Shown piece after piece: positions 9,524-19,874 of a stretch of DNA of 64,000 bases (position 1 is its first letter; each line of letters starts with the position of its first letter). The notes under the pieces are model-generated. The model searched no databases, had not been told where the DNA came from, and worked only from the letters and a program-made list of their open reading frames with translations. Both the position numbers and the translations under genes were made by a program. The stretch is from NCBI RefSeq assembly GCF_001305595.1, contig NZ_CP012401.1:2739001-2803000 (forward strand). Reading direction: 5' to 3'. This DNA is from Azospirillum thiophilum (lineage in GTDB: Bacteria; Pseudomonadota; Alphaproteobacteria; Azospirillales; Azospirillaceae).

Positions 9524-11350
9524 TTAGGCCTGGGGCGCCGCCGGCGCGGCGACCTTCGGCTTGGGAAGGTCGAGCTTCAAGTGCAGCTCGCGCAGGCGTG
9601 CCGTATCGACCGGCGCCGGAGCCTGCATCAGCAGATCCTCGGCCCGCTGGTTCAGCGGGAAGGCGATCACCTCGCGGATGTTCGGCTCGTCGGCCAGCAG
9701 CATGACGATGCGGTCGATGCCGGGAGCCGAGCCGCCATGCGGCGGGGCGCCCAGCTTGAACGCGCTCAGCATGCCGCCGAATCGGGCTTCCAGCTCCTCC
9801 GGCGGGTAGCCGGCGATCTCGAAGGCCTTGTACATCACTTCCGGCAGATGGTTGCGGATGGCGCCGGACGACAGCTCCACGCCATTGCAGACGATGTCGT
9901 ACTGGTAGGCCTTGATGTCGAGCGGGTTCATCGTCTCCAAAGCCTTCAGGCCGCCCTGGGGCATGGAGAACGGGTTGTGGCTGAAGATGACCTTGTTGGT
10001 CTCTTCATCCATTTCGTACATCGGGAAGTCGACGATCCAGCAGAAGCGGAAGGCGTTCTTCTCGATCAGGTCCAGTTCCTCGCCGATGCGGGTGCGGGCG
10101 AAGCCGGCCAGCTTGGCCGCCGGGCCGGGCTGGTCGCAGACGAAGAAGATCGCATCGCCGTCTTCCATGCCGGCCAGCTCGCGCAGTTGGGCTTGCGCCG
10201 CCTCCGGCACGAACTTGGCGATCGGCCCCTTGCCGCCGCCCGCTTCCATAACGATGTAGCCGAGGCCGGGAGCGCCTAGTCCGCGCGCCCAGTCGTTCAG
10301 CTTGTCGAAGAAGCTGCGCGGACGGTCGGAGACCTTCGGGGCGCGGATGGCGCGGACGACGCCGCCCTTCTCCAGCGTCTGCTTGAAGGCGCGGAACTCG
10401 ACGTCGTCGCGCTTGAACACCTCGGTCACGTCTGTGATGACGAGCGGGTTGCGCAGGTCCGGCTTGTCGTTGCCGTACTTCAGCATCGATTCGGCGAAGG
10501 AGATGCGGCGGAACGGCAGTTGGTCGATCGCCGGCTTCGAGTCGCGGCGGAAGCCGCCGAACTCGTCGAAGATGCCGTGCAGCACCGGCTCGATCGCGGC
10601 GAAGACGTCTTCCTGGGTGACGAACGACATCTCGAAGTCGAGCTGGTAGAACTCGCCCGGGCTGCGGTCGGCACGCGCATCCTCGTCGCGGAAGCAGGGG
10701 GCGATCTGGAAGTAGCGGTCGAAGCCGGCCACCATCAGCAGCTGCTTGAACTGCTGCGGCGCCTGCGGCAGCGCGTAGAACTTGCCGGGATGGTTGCGGC
10801 TCGGCACCAGATAGTCGCGGGCACCTTCCGGCGAGGAGGCGGTGAGGATCGGCGTCTGGAACTCGGTGAAGCCCTGGTCGATCATGCGGCGGCGCGCCGA
10901 GGCGATCACGCGCGAGCGCAGCATGATGTTCTCGTGGATGCGCTCGCGGCGCAGGTCGAGGAAGCGGTAGCGCAGGCGCACATCCTCGCCGGCGTCGGTG
11001 TCCTGGTTGACCTGCAGCGGGATCTGCTCCGCCTCGCCCTCGACCGTCAACTCGGCGATCTGTAGTTCGATGCGGCCGGTGGGCAGCCTGTCGTTGATGG
11101 TCTCGGCGGTGCGCTTGACCACCTTGCCGGTGACGGTGACGACCGATTCGAGCTTCAGCCGGTTCGCGACCTCGAAGGCCGGATTGGAGGTATCGACCAC
11201 GCACTGCGTCAGGCCGTAATGGTCGCGCAGGTCGATGAACAGCAGCTGTCCATGGTCGCGCTTCCGGTTCATCCAGCCCGACAGGCGGACGGTCTCACCG
11301 GCATTCTCTTCACGAAGCTGGCCGCAGGTGTGCGTGCGGTAGGGGTGCAT
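9524..11350 (-). CDS. aspS: Aspartyl-tRNA synthetase
   Basis: Class II synthetase that charges tRNA-Asp. The order is an N-terminal OB-fold anticodon domain (residues 1-110), the catalytic core with [19 protein letters not shown] (motif 2), the bacterial GAD insertion, and motif 3 in [13 protein letters not shown]. The 608-aa length fits bacterial AspRS. The N-terminal loop reads [11 protein letters not shown] His at this position is typical of non-discriminating enzymes that also charge tRNA-Asn. The ATG at 11350 ([10 protein letters not shown]) is the family start; the open frame to 11611 is an artefact. Confidence 0.95.
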   Translation of the reverse strand: MHPYRTHTCGQLREENAGETVRLSGWMNRKRDHGQLLFIDLRDHYGLTQCVVDTSNPAFEVANRLKLESVVTVTGKVVKRTAETINDRLPTGRIELQIAELTVEGEAEQIPLQVNQDTDAGEDVRLRYRFLDLRRERIHENIMLRSRVIASARRRMIDQGFTEFQTPILTASSPEGARDYLVPSRNHPGKFYALPQAPQQFKQLLMVAGFDRYFQIAPCFRDEDARADRSPGEFYQLDFEMSFVTQEDVFAAIEPVLHGIFDEFGGFRRDSKPAIDQLPFRRISFAESMLKYGNDKPDLRNPLVITDVTEVFKRDDVEFRAFKQTLEKGGVVRAIRAPKVSDRPRSFFDKLNDWARGLGAPGLGYIVMEAGGGKGPIAKFVPEAAQAQLRELAGMEDGDAIFFVCDQPGPAAKLAGFARTRIGEELDLIEKNAFRFCWIVDFPMYEMDEETNKVIFSHNPFSMPQGGLKALETMNPLDIKAYQYDIVCNGVELSSGAIRNHLPEVMYKAFEIAGYPPEELEARFGGMLSAFKLGAPPHGGSAPGIDRIVMLLADEPNIREVIAFPLNQRAEDLLMQAPAPVDTARLRELHLKLDLPKPKVAAPAAPQA

Positions 11351-11632
11351 GGGTCGAAACACCTTGAAAAGGTCGGATTCCGGCGAAAAAAACGGTTCGA
11401 CACACCACACCGGACGGGCGCGAAAGTCAAGCTGCCTTCGGACGGGGCGAGGGCAATCGCAAATTGCTCCCCCTCCCGCCCCGGAAGAGGGCATGAAGCC
11501 GTCGCCCATAGGCCGGATAAATGCCGAAGGCGGTCGTAGGTGGAAGGCAGTCGAGAAACTTGCGAGCGACTTCGGGGTCCGTCGCCATAGGCGGCGCCCA
11601 AGTGCCGGCATCGGGGTCTCCGCCGGATCGCC

Positions 11633-12019
11633 CTACCCCAGCGCCTTCGGATTGGTAATGCCGAGCCGCGCCCTGACGATTGCATCCAGCGAGTCCATCA
11701 GCACCTCCTGGCCGTCATGATCGAAGTCGCCGGCGGCGATCTCGATGCACAAACGGTGTTCCAACGCCTCGACCCGGTGGCGCAGTTCGTCGCCGGCCAG
11801 ACCATCGTCGGCGTCCTCGCCATAGAGCAGCGCGAGCGCCCCCAGCACGGAATGGCCGGCGGCATCGAGGCCCTTCAACTCGCGCTGGGCGACCTCCAGT
11901 GCATTGGCGACCATCAGCGCCTTGAAGCGCGCCTCCGGGGCCACATGGGGAAGGACGTCGGTGCGGAAGGTCGCGGCGGCGATCTCCAGCAAGCCGCGGG
12001 CATCGGCATCGCTCAGCAT
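11633..12019 (-). CDS. DUF6285 protein
   Basis: A 128-residue, mostly helical protein without signal peptide or membrane segment. Its pattern (ALMVANALEVAQREL, then ALEHRLCIEIAAGDFD) matches DUF6285, a family usually encoded beside APH-like kinases and acyl-CoA dehydrogenases. Its ATG shares one base with the stop of the upstream kinase gene (TGATG), so the two are translationally coupled. Biochemical role unknown. Confidence 0.75.
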   Translation of the reverse strand: MLSDADARGLLEIAAATFRTDVLPHVAPEARFKALMVANALEVAQRELKGLDAAGHSVLGALALLYGEDADDGLAGDELRHRVEALEHRLCIEIAAGDFDHDGQEVLMDSLDAIVRARLGITNPKALG

Positions 12020-13131
12020 CAGGCCACCTTGTCCACGGCGCTAGCCATCACCGCGCCGGTCGAGCGCAGATGGCGCAGCAGGTCCATCTCGATCTCCGGC
12101 AGCATGCGGCCGGTCAGGGCCAGCTCCAGCGACGGTTCGGCGCCCGAGCTGTGGCGGCGCCCCTGTTCCAGCGCGACCGCCGCCCAGCGGAGATAGGCCG
12201 CCGTCTCCCAATAGGCCACGCGGGCGGGATCGACGCGGCGGCCGGCGGTCTCCTCGTAGCCGGCATAGAAATCCGCACGATCGGCGATGCCGCCGGCCTC
12301 GCGGTCCGTGCGGCGGAAGCGCCAGGACCGGGCGCAAAACCAGCCGAGATCCTCCATGGGGTCGCTGAACCCGGCGAACTCCCAATCAAGGATCGCGGTC
12401 AGGGCACCGTCCTTGACCAGATAGTTGCCGGTGCGGAAATCGCGGTGGCACAGCACCACGGCCCCCGGCAACGGAGCATTGATCTCCATCCAGCGCAGCC
12501 CCCAGGCGATCACCGGATCGCGCCGCGCCAGATCGCCGAACCAGCGGCGGAGCTGCGCCAGCGTCTCCTGCGCCGGGCAGTCCGGCAGGTCGCCCAGCCG
12601 CTCCAGCCCGTCGGTGTCCGGCGACACCCGGTGCAACAGGCCGAGCTGCCGGCCGAGCTCGCGCGCCAAGTCCGGCTGCGGCGCGTCGGACCGGGTGACG
12701 GCATGGCCGGCGCCCAGCCCCTCGGCCCGGCGCATGATGTAGAAGTCGGGCCCCAGCACCGCCGGATCGTCACAGGCGAACAGCGGTTCCGGCGCCGCCA
12801 CGCCACCGGCGAACGCCGCGCGCAGCACCACGAACTCGCGCAGCTTGCCGATGCTGGCGGAGATGCGGCCGGCCCCCTCCATCCGCAGCACGCAGGCGTG
12901 ACGCCCGGCCAGCCGGCCGCCGTCGATGTCCAGCGTCACCGCCAGATTTAGGGAGATGGCGCCACCGCCGAGCCGCCCGTCCTCGATCACCGTGACCCGG
13001 GCCGCACCGGCCTGATCGGCCAGGAAGCGTTCCAGCCGCACCCGGTCGTCATCGGCCAGGAGCGAGCGCGGCGATTGGTCGGACGCGGTGACGACGTGCA
13101 TGGCGTTCTCCCAGGGCGTGAAGCGCAGCAT
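12019..13131 (-). CDS. Phosphotransferase family protein (APH/ACAD10-like kinase)
   Basis: Aminoglycoside-phosphotransferase-fold kinase of the group linked to acyl-CoA dehydrogenases. The catalytic loop reads LCHRDFRTGNYLV and the metal-binding segment LDWEFAG. Up to 370 aa; an ATG at 13101 (MHVVTASDQ) may be the true start. The group is thought to phosphorylate hydroxylated acyl substrates rather than antibiotics, so a resistance role is unlikely. Coupled to the DUF6285 gene. Confidence 0.8.
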   Translation of the reverse strand: MLRFTPWENAMHVVTASDQSPRSLLADDDRVRLERFLADQAGAARVTVIEDGRLGGGAISLNLAVTLDIDGGRLAGRHACVLRMEGAGRISASIGKLREFVVLRAAFAGGVAAPEPLFACDDPAVLGPDFYIMRRAEGLGAGHAVTRSDAPQPDLARELGRQLGLLHRVSPDTDGLERLGDLPDCPAQETLAQLRRWFGDLARRDPVIAWGLRWMEINAPLPGAVVLCHRDFRTGNYLVKDGALTAILDWEFAGFSDPMEDLGWFCARSWRFRRTDREAGGIADRADFYAGYEETAGRRVDPARVAYWETAAYLRWAAVALEQGRRHSSGAEPSLELALTGRMLPEIEMDLLRHLRSTGAVMASAVDKVA

Positions 13132-13237
13132 GGAGTGCGGGGGCGCATTGGTTCGCGCGGTGTTGACGCGCAGATGGTAGGCACGAAGCGCCGCCGCTCA
13201 CAAGTTTGACCTTGGTGGGACATGCGTACCCTCCCCC

Positions 13238-13281
13238 AAAAAAGCCGGCCCCTCCCCCGCCGGGCGGGCGGGAAAGGGGCC
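13238..13281 (-). terminator. Terminator of the GH17-GT2 gene
   Basis: On the reverse strand a long GC-rich stem (GGCCCC... pairing with ...GGGGCC) is followed by six Us. It lies 34 nt past the stop of the glycosyltransferase gene. Confidence 0.65.
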
Positions 13282-13314
13282 ATGGGGATGAAACGGGCGG
13301 GAGAAGGGCGGGAG

Positions 13315-15975
13315 TTACGCGGCGATCGGACGGTTCGCCCCCTGCTCCTGACCGGCCGGGGCGTTCTGCTGGACCGCCGGTACCGGGGCCGGCTTGCTCT
13401 CGCGGACCGGCAGCATGTCGCCGATGCCGAAGGCGACGGCCATCAGGTTCGGCACCGCCATGGCGGCGAGCAGGATAGACCACAGCTCCAGCGACAGGGT
13501 GCCCAGCGGGTTGACCAGCGCGGCGGTGGTCGAGGCGGCGACCAGGGCGCCGGACAGAATCGCCTCCGGCTTGGCACAGAAGCGGCCGGCGGCGCGCTTG
13601 CCGCCCTTGGCGGTCACCCGGAAGGCGTCCTGCTTGCGGAACAGGCCGCGGACGACGGCCAGCGCCACCGTGGTCGACAGCGCCATGCCGACTGCGCAGG
13701 CACCCAGGCTGTGGCTCCAGCTGTTGCCCGAGGCGTAGCGCGAGGCCAGCAGGCTGGAGCCGGCACGCAAGACCAGGGCACCCAGCACGGCGGCGGTCGC
13801 GGCGACCGGCGGCAGGTGGAGCGGCAGGACCAGCGAGGCGAAGGTCCAGACCACGGCGGCGGCGGCTGCGAACAGGCCGACGGCGTCGGACCACCAGCGG
13901 ATCCAGTTGGTGACGTAGCCCAGCTTCTGCCGCGCGTTCAGCTCGGCCGAGCCCGGCAGGAACTTCTTCCAATGGGCGCGGACGATCTGGGTCGAGCCGA
14001 ACACCCAGCGGTCACGCTGCTTGCGGAACTGCATGAAGTTGTCCGGGGCGAGGCCGGCGCCGAGTCGCTCGTCGGTGTAGGCGGCGCGGTAGCCGGCCGA
14101 CAGGATGCGCAGGCCCAGCTCGGTGTCCTCGCAGATGCCGGCTTCCGACCAGCCGCCGACCTGGTCCATGGCGGAGCGGCGCAGCATGATCATGGTGCCG
14201 TGGCAGATGAAGGCCTGGCTGGAGACGCCTTCCTGCATGCCGACGTCGAAGAAGGGGCGGTATTCGGCGGTCATCGCCGCCTTCAACGCGGTCTCGTCGC
14301 CGTCACGGTGCTCCTGCGGGGCCTGGACGATGCCGACGGACGGATCGGCGAAGGCCGGGGCCAGCTTCGACAGCCAGTCGGGCGATACGGTATAGTCGGC
14401 ATCGAGCACGGCGACGATCCCGGCAGACGGATCGGTGTGGCGCAGGGCGGCGTTCAGCGCGCCGGCCTTGAAGCCGGAGATCTTCTTGTACCAGTGGAAC
14501 TTGAACTTGGACCCGAGCGCCCGGCACATCTCCTCCACCGGGCGGACAAGATGCTCCTCCTCGGTGTTGTTGATCAGGACGACAACCTCGTAGTTCGGGT
14601 AGTCTAGCCGCGACAGCGAGGCAAGCGTGGCGTTGAGGACGTCCGGCTGCTCGCGGCAGGCGGCGACGTGGATGGAGACCATGGGCGTGTGCCCGGCCGG
14701 CTGGTGTCCGACCTCAGGCACGGCTTGCGGCAGCAGCGCCGGGGCGCGGCCGGTCAGCAGGCGGCGGGCGACGTCGACCAGATCGGCGAAGGCGACGCTC
14801 ATCATCAGGGCGCCGAGCGCGAAGGCGGAGCCCCAGGTGGTGACGGCGCCGAAGGTCAGATACTCGGCGAAAGCGCCGGCGACGGCGGAACCGATGGCGA
14901 AGCCGATGACGTTGGCGCCGAGCGCGGCGGCCAGCGCGAAGCCGACATTGGTGCGGCGGCGGAACACGGCGAAGGCCGACAGGGCGAGGCCGACGGCCAG
15001 CGCCACCCCGGCGCCGACCCGCTCGCCATAGGGGGCGGCGACCGCGCCGGTCATCGCCCATTTCGGCGCACGGTCGGCGTCGAGCACGCCCCAGGTCGGG
15101 CCGGGCGAGCCTTCGATGGTCGATTTCCAGATGCCGTCGAACGCCTCGACCACGTTGTAATGGATGCCTAGCGCGTTGGCCTCCGCCGCGAATCCGCGGA
15201 CGACGGCGGCCTGGGCCTCAGGCGTCGGGTAGGCGTCATGGAAGTTCTCGCCACCCGACGGCCAGCCAACCTCGCCGACGAACAGCGGCTTGCCCGGATG
15301 CGCCTTGCGCACGGTGTCGAGCCGGTCGCGAATCCAGGTCAGCGCGTCCGCCACCGGCACGCCCTCCCAGTAGGGCAGGACGTGGACGCCCATGAAGTCC
15401 GAGGCCTTCACGGTGGCGTCGGCCTTGATCATCTCCGACCAGACATCGGCGGTGCCGACCTTGATGCCGGGGGGCACGGCGGCGCGCACGCGGCGGATGT
15501 AGGACGCCAGCTCGGCGTCGGTCAGCTCGGCGCGCAGCAGCGTCTCGTTGCCGACGACGATGCGCTTGATGCCGCGGAACTCCTTGGCAAGCGCGATGCC
15601 GTGCAGCACCTCGCGCTCGTTGCGGGCCTTGTCCTTGCTCAGCCAGATGCCGAGCGTGACGTCCAGCCCCTTGGACACCGCGATCTCAGGCACCTCGCCC
15701 TGCGAGCCGAGCGTGGAATAGGTGCGCACGCCGTCGGCGAAGCCGGCGATGGCGGTCATGTCCTTCTCGATCTCCCGGCGCGGCACCACCGGCTGGTGGT
15801 TGGGATCGTAGCTGCGCCCCGAGGGCGAGTAGGACACGGATTCGATGCGTCCGGGCTCCGCCTCCACCGGCGTCGGCGCGTTGCGCCAGGACCAGAAGGA
15901 CGCGTGGCCGGCAGTCACGGCCAGCAGAGCGGCGACGATGGCTGCGCGCCGGATCGGGTTCTTCGGGTTGCTCAT
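13315..15975 (-). CDS. GH17-GT2 fusion, NdvB-like beta-1,3-glucan synthase
   Basis: Probable inner-membrane glucosyltransferase of 886 aa. An N-terminal signal anchor (residues 9-25) is followed by a glycoside hydrolase 17-like periplasmic domain (about 40-300, with FVGEVGWPSGGENF), several membrane helices, and a family 2 glycosyltransferase core with VLDADYT near 522, CEDTELG and QRDRW near 655. More membrane helices follow. This order matches NdvB of Pseudomonas and Bradyrhizobium, which make cyclic beta-1,3 periplasmic glucans. The ATG at 15975 (MSNPKNP) starts the signal anchor; the longer open frame to 16284 is rejected. The glucan product is inferred. Confidence 0.85.
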   Translation of the reverse strand: MSNPKNPIRRAAIVAALLAVTAGHASFWSWRNAPTPVEAEPGRIESVSYSPSGRSYDPNHQPVVPRREIEKDMTAIAGFADGVRTYSTLGSQGEVPEIAVSKGLDVTLGIWLSKDKARNEREVLHGIALAKEFRGIKRIVVGNETLLRAELTDAELASYIRRVRAAVPPGIKVGTADVWSEMIKADATVKASDFMGVHVLPYWEGVPVADALTWIRDRLDTVRKAHPGKPLFVGEVGWPSGGENFHDAYPTPEAQAAVVRGFAAEANALGIHYNVVEAFDGIWKSTIEGSPGPTWGVLDADRAPKWAMTGAVAAPYGERVGAGVALAVGLALSAFAVFRRRTNVGFALAAALGANVIGFAIGSAVAGAFAEYLTFGAVTTWGSAFALGALMMSVAFADLVDVARRLLTGRAPALLPQAVPEVGHQPAGHTPMVSIHVAACREQPDVLNATLASLSRLDYPNYEVVVLINNTEEEHLVRPVEEMCRALGSKFKFHWYKKISGFKAGALNAALRHTDPSAGIVAVLDADYTVSPDWLSKLAPAFADPSVGIVQAPQEHRDGDETALKAAMTAEYRPFFDVGMQEGVSSQAFICHGTMIMLRRSAMDQVGGWSEAGICEDTELGLRILSAGYRAAYTDERLGAGLAPDNFMQFRKQRDRWVFGSTQIVRAHWKKFLPGSAELNARQKLGYVTNWIRWWSDAVGLFAAAAAVVWTFASLVLPLHLPPVAATAAVLGALVLRAGSSLLASRYASGNSWSHSLGACAVGMALSTTVALAVVRGLFRKQDAFRVTAKGGKRAAGRFCAKPEAILSGALVAASTTAALVNPLGTLSLELWSILLAAMAVPNLMAVAFGIGDMLPVRESKPAPVPAVQQNAPAGQEQGANRPIAA

Positions 15976-16162
15976 GGGGAGTTCGCGTGCCCTGTTGCAG
16001 GGTGGCCGTGTGCCACCGGACACCCGCACAAACGGGCAGCCCGCCTTCCCTATTCCGTCGCTTCCAAAAAAATTTTGTGCGCTGCGGCGGCTGGAACCCG
16101 GGCGGCCGCGGGCTGTTGGAGGACGTCCGAACGGATTTCCGCAATGTCCAGGAGACGCAGCG

Positions 16163-16378
16163 ATGGCAACCCGCCACGAACAGACCCCGGAGCACAAGAA
16201 GGCCCATGAGATCGCCGAGGAGGCGCTGGACCGGGCCGCCGAAGGCGATCCCCGCAAGGCGCGCGAGCTGATCGAAGAGGCCAAGCGCCTCGACCCGAAG
16301 ATCGGCGAGGAAATGTCGCGCGAGGCCGCCGAGGAGCAGAAACAGGCAGACCGTTACGTCGACAAATCCGACAAGTGA
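16163..16378 (+). CDS. Small charged helical protein
   Basis: A 71-residue protein rich in Glu, Lys, Arg and Ala, predicted to be almost entirely helical, with no signal or membrane segment. The ATG at 16163 has AGGAG 8 nt upstream. The pattern of AHEIAEEALDRAAEG and ARELIEEAKRLDP suggests a helix-turn-helix repeat of the TPR kind. It is transcribed divergently from the GH17-GT2 gene. Function unknown. Confidence 0.65.
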   Translation: MATRHEQTPEHKKAHEIAEEALDRAAEGDPRKARELIEEAKRLDPKIGEEMSREAAEEQKQADRYVDKSDK

Positions 16379-16385
16379 GTGATGG

Positions 16386-16520
16386 CCCCCTCCCCACCCC
16401 TCCCCCGCGTTCCGCGGGAGAGGGGGCAGGAGCTTTGCGGGATTACAGCGGAGTCCCCCTCTCCCGCGATCGGACCGGCCTTCGGCCGGCCGAGGGCGGG
16501 GAAGGGTCAGGGAGGGGGCA
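16386..16520. repeat. GC-rich inverted-repeat element, copy A
   Basis: Starts with CCCCCTCCCCACCCC and ends with GGGTCAGGGAGGGGGCA, which are inverted relative to each other. Two internal hairpins lie between. It sits between convergent genes, 14 nt from the gcvPB stop, and could terminate both. The same architecture recurs near 24.4, 43.9 and 59.7 kb. Confidence 0.75.
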
Positions 16521-16533
16521 ACCGCCGCGGCCC

Positions 16534-18105
16534 CTACTCCGCCGCCACGGCCTCGACCGTGACCGGCGGGGTCCAGCGCAGCACCGGCTTGCGGGCGGCG
16601 GCAGTCTCGTCCAGGCGGCGGCGCGGGGTCAGGCGCGGAGCCGCCTGGAAATAGGCGGCGTCGCCCGACTTCGCCCGCTCGGCCAGCGCGCGCAACGCAT
16701 CGACGAACTGGTCGAGGCTGGCCTTGCTTTCCGTCTCGGTCGGCTCGATCAGCAGGGCACCATGGACGACCAGCGGGAAATACATGGTCATCGGGTGGAA
16801 GCCCTCGTCGATCAGGGCCTTCGCCATGTCGAGCGTGGTGACGCCGGTTCCCTTCAGGAAACGGTCGTCGAACAGGCACTCGTGCATGCACGGCCCCTCG
16901 AAGGACGCCGTCATCACGTCCTCCAGCCGCGCCATCACGTAGTTGGCGTTCAGCACCGCGTCGGACGACGCCTGCCGCAGCCCGTCGGCACCGTGGCTCA
17001 GCATGTAGGACAGCGCGCGGACGAACATGCCCATCTGGCCGTGGAAGGCCTTCATGCGGCCGAAGGCCGGACCGTCGCCGGCGGCTTCCACCAGCGCAAA
17101 GCCCTCCGCCCCGTGGGTGACATAGGGCACCGGGATGTAGGGCGCCAGCGACTGGGCGAACACCACCGGACCCGACCCCGGCCCGCCGCCGCCATGCGGG
17201 GTGGAGAAGGTCTTGTGCAGGTTGATGTGCATGACGTCGATGCCGAGGTCGGCCGGACGCACCCGACCGACGATGGCGTTGAAGTTGGCGCCGTCGCAGT
17301 AGAAATAGGCGCCGGCCGCATGCACCGCCTCGGCGATCTCGATGATGTCGCGCTCGAACAGGCCGCAGGTGTTGGGGTTGGTCAGCATCAGCCCGGCGAC
17401 GTCGGGGCCGAGCTTGGCCTTCAGCGCCTCCAGGTCGACGCGGCCGTCGGCGGTCGCCGGGATCGCATCGACGCCGTAGCCGCAGGCGGCGGCGGTCGCC
17501 GGGTTGGTGCCGTGGGCGCTCTCCGGCACCAGGATCTTGGTGCGGCCGCTGTCGCCGTTGGCCTCATGGGCGGCGCGGATCGCCATGATGCCGCACATCT
17601 CGCCATGGGCACCGGCAGCCGGCACCAGCGTCACCGCGGCCATGCCGGTCAGCGTCTTCAGCCAGTGGGCAAGCTGGTCCATCAGTTCCAGCGCGCCCTG
17701 CACCGTGCTGACCGGCTGGAGCGGATGCACGTCGGAGAAGCCGGGGAGCCGCGCCATCTTCTCGTTCAGGCGCGGGTTGTGCTTCATCGTGCAGGAGCCC
17801 AGCGGGTAGAAGCCGCTGTCGATGGCGTAGTTCTTCTGCGACAGCCGGGTGTAGTGGCGGACCACCTGCGGCTCGGCGAGGCCGGGCAGCCCGACCCGGG
17901 CGCGCGGCTTCACCGCGCCGAGACGGCTGGCCACCTTCGGCACGTCGGGCAGGTCGACGCCGGTGCGGCCGGCGCTGTCCTGTTCGAAGATCAGCGGCTC
18001 TTCGATCTGCAGGCCGCGGTTGCCGGTGACGGTGCCGGTCACGCCGTCGAACCCGGCGCTGCCGGCGGGAATGGCCGAGGGACGGCCCTGGGTGTTCATG
18101 CTCAT
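16534..18105 (-). CDS. gcvPB: Glycine dehydrogenase (decarboxylating) subunit 2
   Basis: C-terminal half of the split P-protein of the glycine cleavage system. It carries PLP and decarboxylates glycine. The PLP lysine is in [24 protein letters not shown] near the N-terminus is also conserved. Length of 523 aa is usual for the two-subunit form. The start overlaps the gcvPA stop by 4 nt (ATGA). Last gene of the gcv operon. Confidence 0.96.
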   Translation of the reverse strand: MSMNTQGRPSAIPAGSAGFDGVTGTVTGNRGLQIEEPLIFEQDSAGRTGVDLPDVPKVASRLGAVKPRARVGLPGLAEPQVVRHYTRLSQKNYAIDSGFYPLGSCTMKHNPRLNEKMARLPGFSDVHPLQPVSTVQGALELMDQLAHWLKTLTGMAAVTLVPAAGAHGEMCGIMAIRAAHEANGDSGRTKILVPESAHGTNPATAAACGYGVDAIPATADGRVDLEALKAKLGPDVAGLMLTNPNTCGLFERDIIEIAEAVHAAGAYFYCDGANFNAIVGRVRPADLGIDVMHINLHKTFSTPHGGGGPGSGPVVFAQSLAPYIPVPYVTHGAEGFALVEAAGDGPAFGRMKAFHGQMGMFVRALSYMLSHGADGLRQASSDAVLNANYVMARLEDVMTASFEGPCMHECLFDDRFLKGTGVTTLDMAKALIDEGFHPMTMYFPLVVHGALLIEPTETESKASLDQFVDALRALAERAKSGDAAYFQAAPRLTPRRRLDETAAARKPVLRWTPPVTVEAVAAE

Positions 18106-19448
18106 GCCAGAACCTCGGTCAAGGCTGCCGCGAAGGCGTCCATGTCGGCGTCGGTGTTGGTCTCGGTGACGGCGACCAGCAGCAGGTCGTCCATCCCCTG
18201 GCCGGGATAGAGTCGCGACACCGGGACGCCGGCGAGGATGCGGCGCCCGGCAAGCTCCTCGACCACCGCGGCGGCCGGCTTCGGCAGCTTCACGGTGAAT
18301 TCGTTGAAGAAGCCGTCATTCAGGATCTCAACGCCGGGGATGGCGGCCAGCCGGTCGGCCATCTGCACCGCCTTGGCGTGGTTCAGCTGGGCCAGCTGCG
18401 TGATCCCGGCCTCGCCCAGCAGGCTGACATGGATCGAGAAGGCCAGCGCGCACAGGCCGGAGTTGGTGCAGATGTTGGACGTCGCCTTCTCGCGGCGGAT
18501 GTGCTGCTCGCGGGTGGAGAGCGTCAGCACGAAGCCGCGGCGGCCGTCGGCGTCCACCGTCTCGCCGCACAGGCGGCCCGGCATCTGACGGACATATTTG
18601 TCCTTCACCGCGAACAGCCCGACATAGGGGCCGCCGAAATTCAGCGCGTTGCCGAAGGACTGGCCTTCCGCGGCGACGATGTCGGCGCCCATGTCGCCCG
18701 GCGGGGTCAGCAGGCCGAGCGACAGCGCCTCCGTCACCACGACGACCAGCAGCGCGCCCTTGGCCTGGCAGGCGGCGGCAAGGTCGGTGTAGTCGCGGAC
18801 ATGGCCGAAGACGTCCGGATTCTGCACGACGACGCAGGACGTCCGGTCATCGACCAGCGCCAGCAGATCCTCGCCGCCGGTCGGGGCCGGCGGCAGGGCC
18901 ACCGCCTCGAAACCGATGAAGCGGGCGTCGGTGGTGGTCACGTCGCGGTAATGCGGGTGCAGGCCGCCGGACAGGATCGCCTTCTTCCGCCTGGTGATGC
19001 GGTTGGCCATCATCACCGCCTCGGCGCAGGAGGTGGCGCCGTCATACATCGAGGCGTTGGCCACATCCATGCCGGTCAGCAGCGCGACCTGGGTCTGGAA
19101 TTCGAACAGTACCTGCAGCGTGCCCTGGCTCACCTCCGGCTGATAGGGGGTGTAGGCGGTCAGGAACTCGCCGCGCTGGACCAGATGGTCGACGGTGGCC
19201 GGAACATGGTGGCGGTAGGCGCCGGCGCCGAGGAAGCTCGGCACCGCGCCCGCCGGGATGTTCTTCGCCGCCATGGCGCCCAGCAGCCGTTCGACCTCGA
19301 GCTCACCCATATGGTTGGGCAAGCCCCCGATCGGGCCGGCCAGCCGGGCCGCCTCGGGCACGTCGCGGAACAGGTCGTCCACCGTTTTCGCGCGGATGGC
19401 CTCCAGCATCGATTGCCGGTCGGCCTCGGTCAGGGGCAGATACCGCAT
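18102..19448 (-). CDS. gcvPA: Glycine dehydrogenase (decarboxylating) subunit 1
   Basis: N-terminal half of the two-subunit P-protein, paired with GcvPB. The 448-residue protein starts [11 protein letters not shown] and has the conserved [16 protein letters not shown] and [13 protein letters not shown] segments. It lacks the PLP lysine, as expected for this subunit. It begins 1 nt after gcvH and overlaps gcvPB by 4 nt, so the complex is made from one coupled message. Confidence 0.96.
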   Translation of the reverse strand: MRYLPLTEADRQSMLEAIRAKTVDDLFRDVPEAARLAGPIGGLPNHMGELEVERLLGAMAAKNIPAGAVPSFLGAGAYRHHVPATVDHLVQRGEFLTAYTPYQPEVSQGTLQVLFEFQTQVALLTGMDVANASMYDGATSCAEAVMMANRITRRKKAILSGGLHPHYRDVTTTDARFIGFEAVALPPAPTGGEDLLALVDDRTSCVVVQNPDVFGHVRDYTDLAAACQAKGALLVVVVTEALSLGLLTPPGDMGADIVAAEGQSFGNALNFGGPYVGLFAVKDKYVRQMPGRLCGETVDADGRRGFVLTLSTREQHIRREKATSNICTNSGLCALAFSIHVSLLGEAGITQLAQLNHAKAVQMADRLAAIPGVEILNDGFFNEFTVKLPKPAAAVVEELAGRRILAGVPVSRLYPGQGMDDLLLVAVTETNTDADMDAFAAALTEVLA

Positions 19449-19449
19449 G

Positions 19450-19824
19450 TCAGTGCGACGCCTCCACGAAGGCCTTGTAGGCCGCTTCGTCCATCAGATC
19501 ATCGAGTTCGGCGGCGTCGCTCAGCTGGAGCTTGAAGAACCAGCCCTCGCCCTCGGCATCGCCGTTGACCTTGGACGGGTCATCGACCAGCGCCTGGTTC
19601 GATTCCAGGACGGTGCCCGACACCGGGGCATAGACGTCGCTGGCGGCCTTCACCGATTCGACGACGGCGGCTTCCTTGCCCTGCTCCAGCACGCGGCCGG
19701 CCTCGGGCAGCTCGACGAACACCACGTCGCCCAACTGGCTCTGGGCGAAGTCGGAGACGCCGACGGTGGCGACATCACCCTCGACGAGAACCCACTCATG
19801 GTCCTTGGTAAATTTCCTGGTCAT
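19450..19824 (-). CDS. gcvH: Glycine cleavage system H protein
   Basis: Lipoyl carrier that shuttles the aminomethyl group between P, T and L proteins. The lipoyl lysine is Lys59 in [14 protein letters not shown]. The ATG at 19824 gives [12 protein letters not shown] and 124 aa, with GGGAA upstream. It lies between gcvT and gcvPA in the operon. Confidence 0.97.
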   Translation of the reverse strand: MTRKFTKDHEWVLVEGDVATVGVSDFAQSQLGDVVFVELPEAGRVLEQGKEAAVVESVKAASDVYAPVSGTVLESNQALVDDPSKVNGDAEGEGWFFKLQLSDAAELDDLMDEAAYKAFVEASH

Positions 19825-19874
19825 CTGAAAGTTTCCCTGTTCGGAACGGTTGATTGGTTTGCGGCCCCGGAGCA

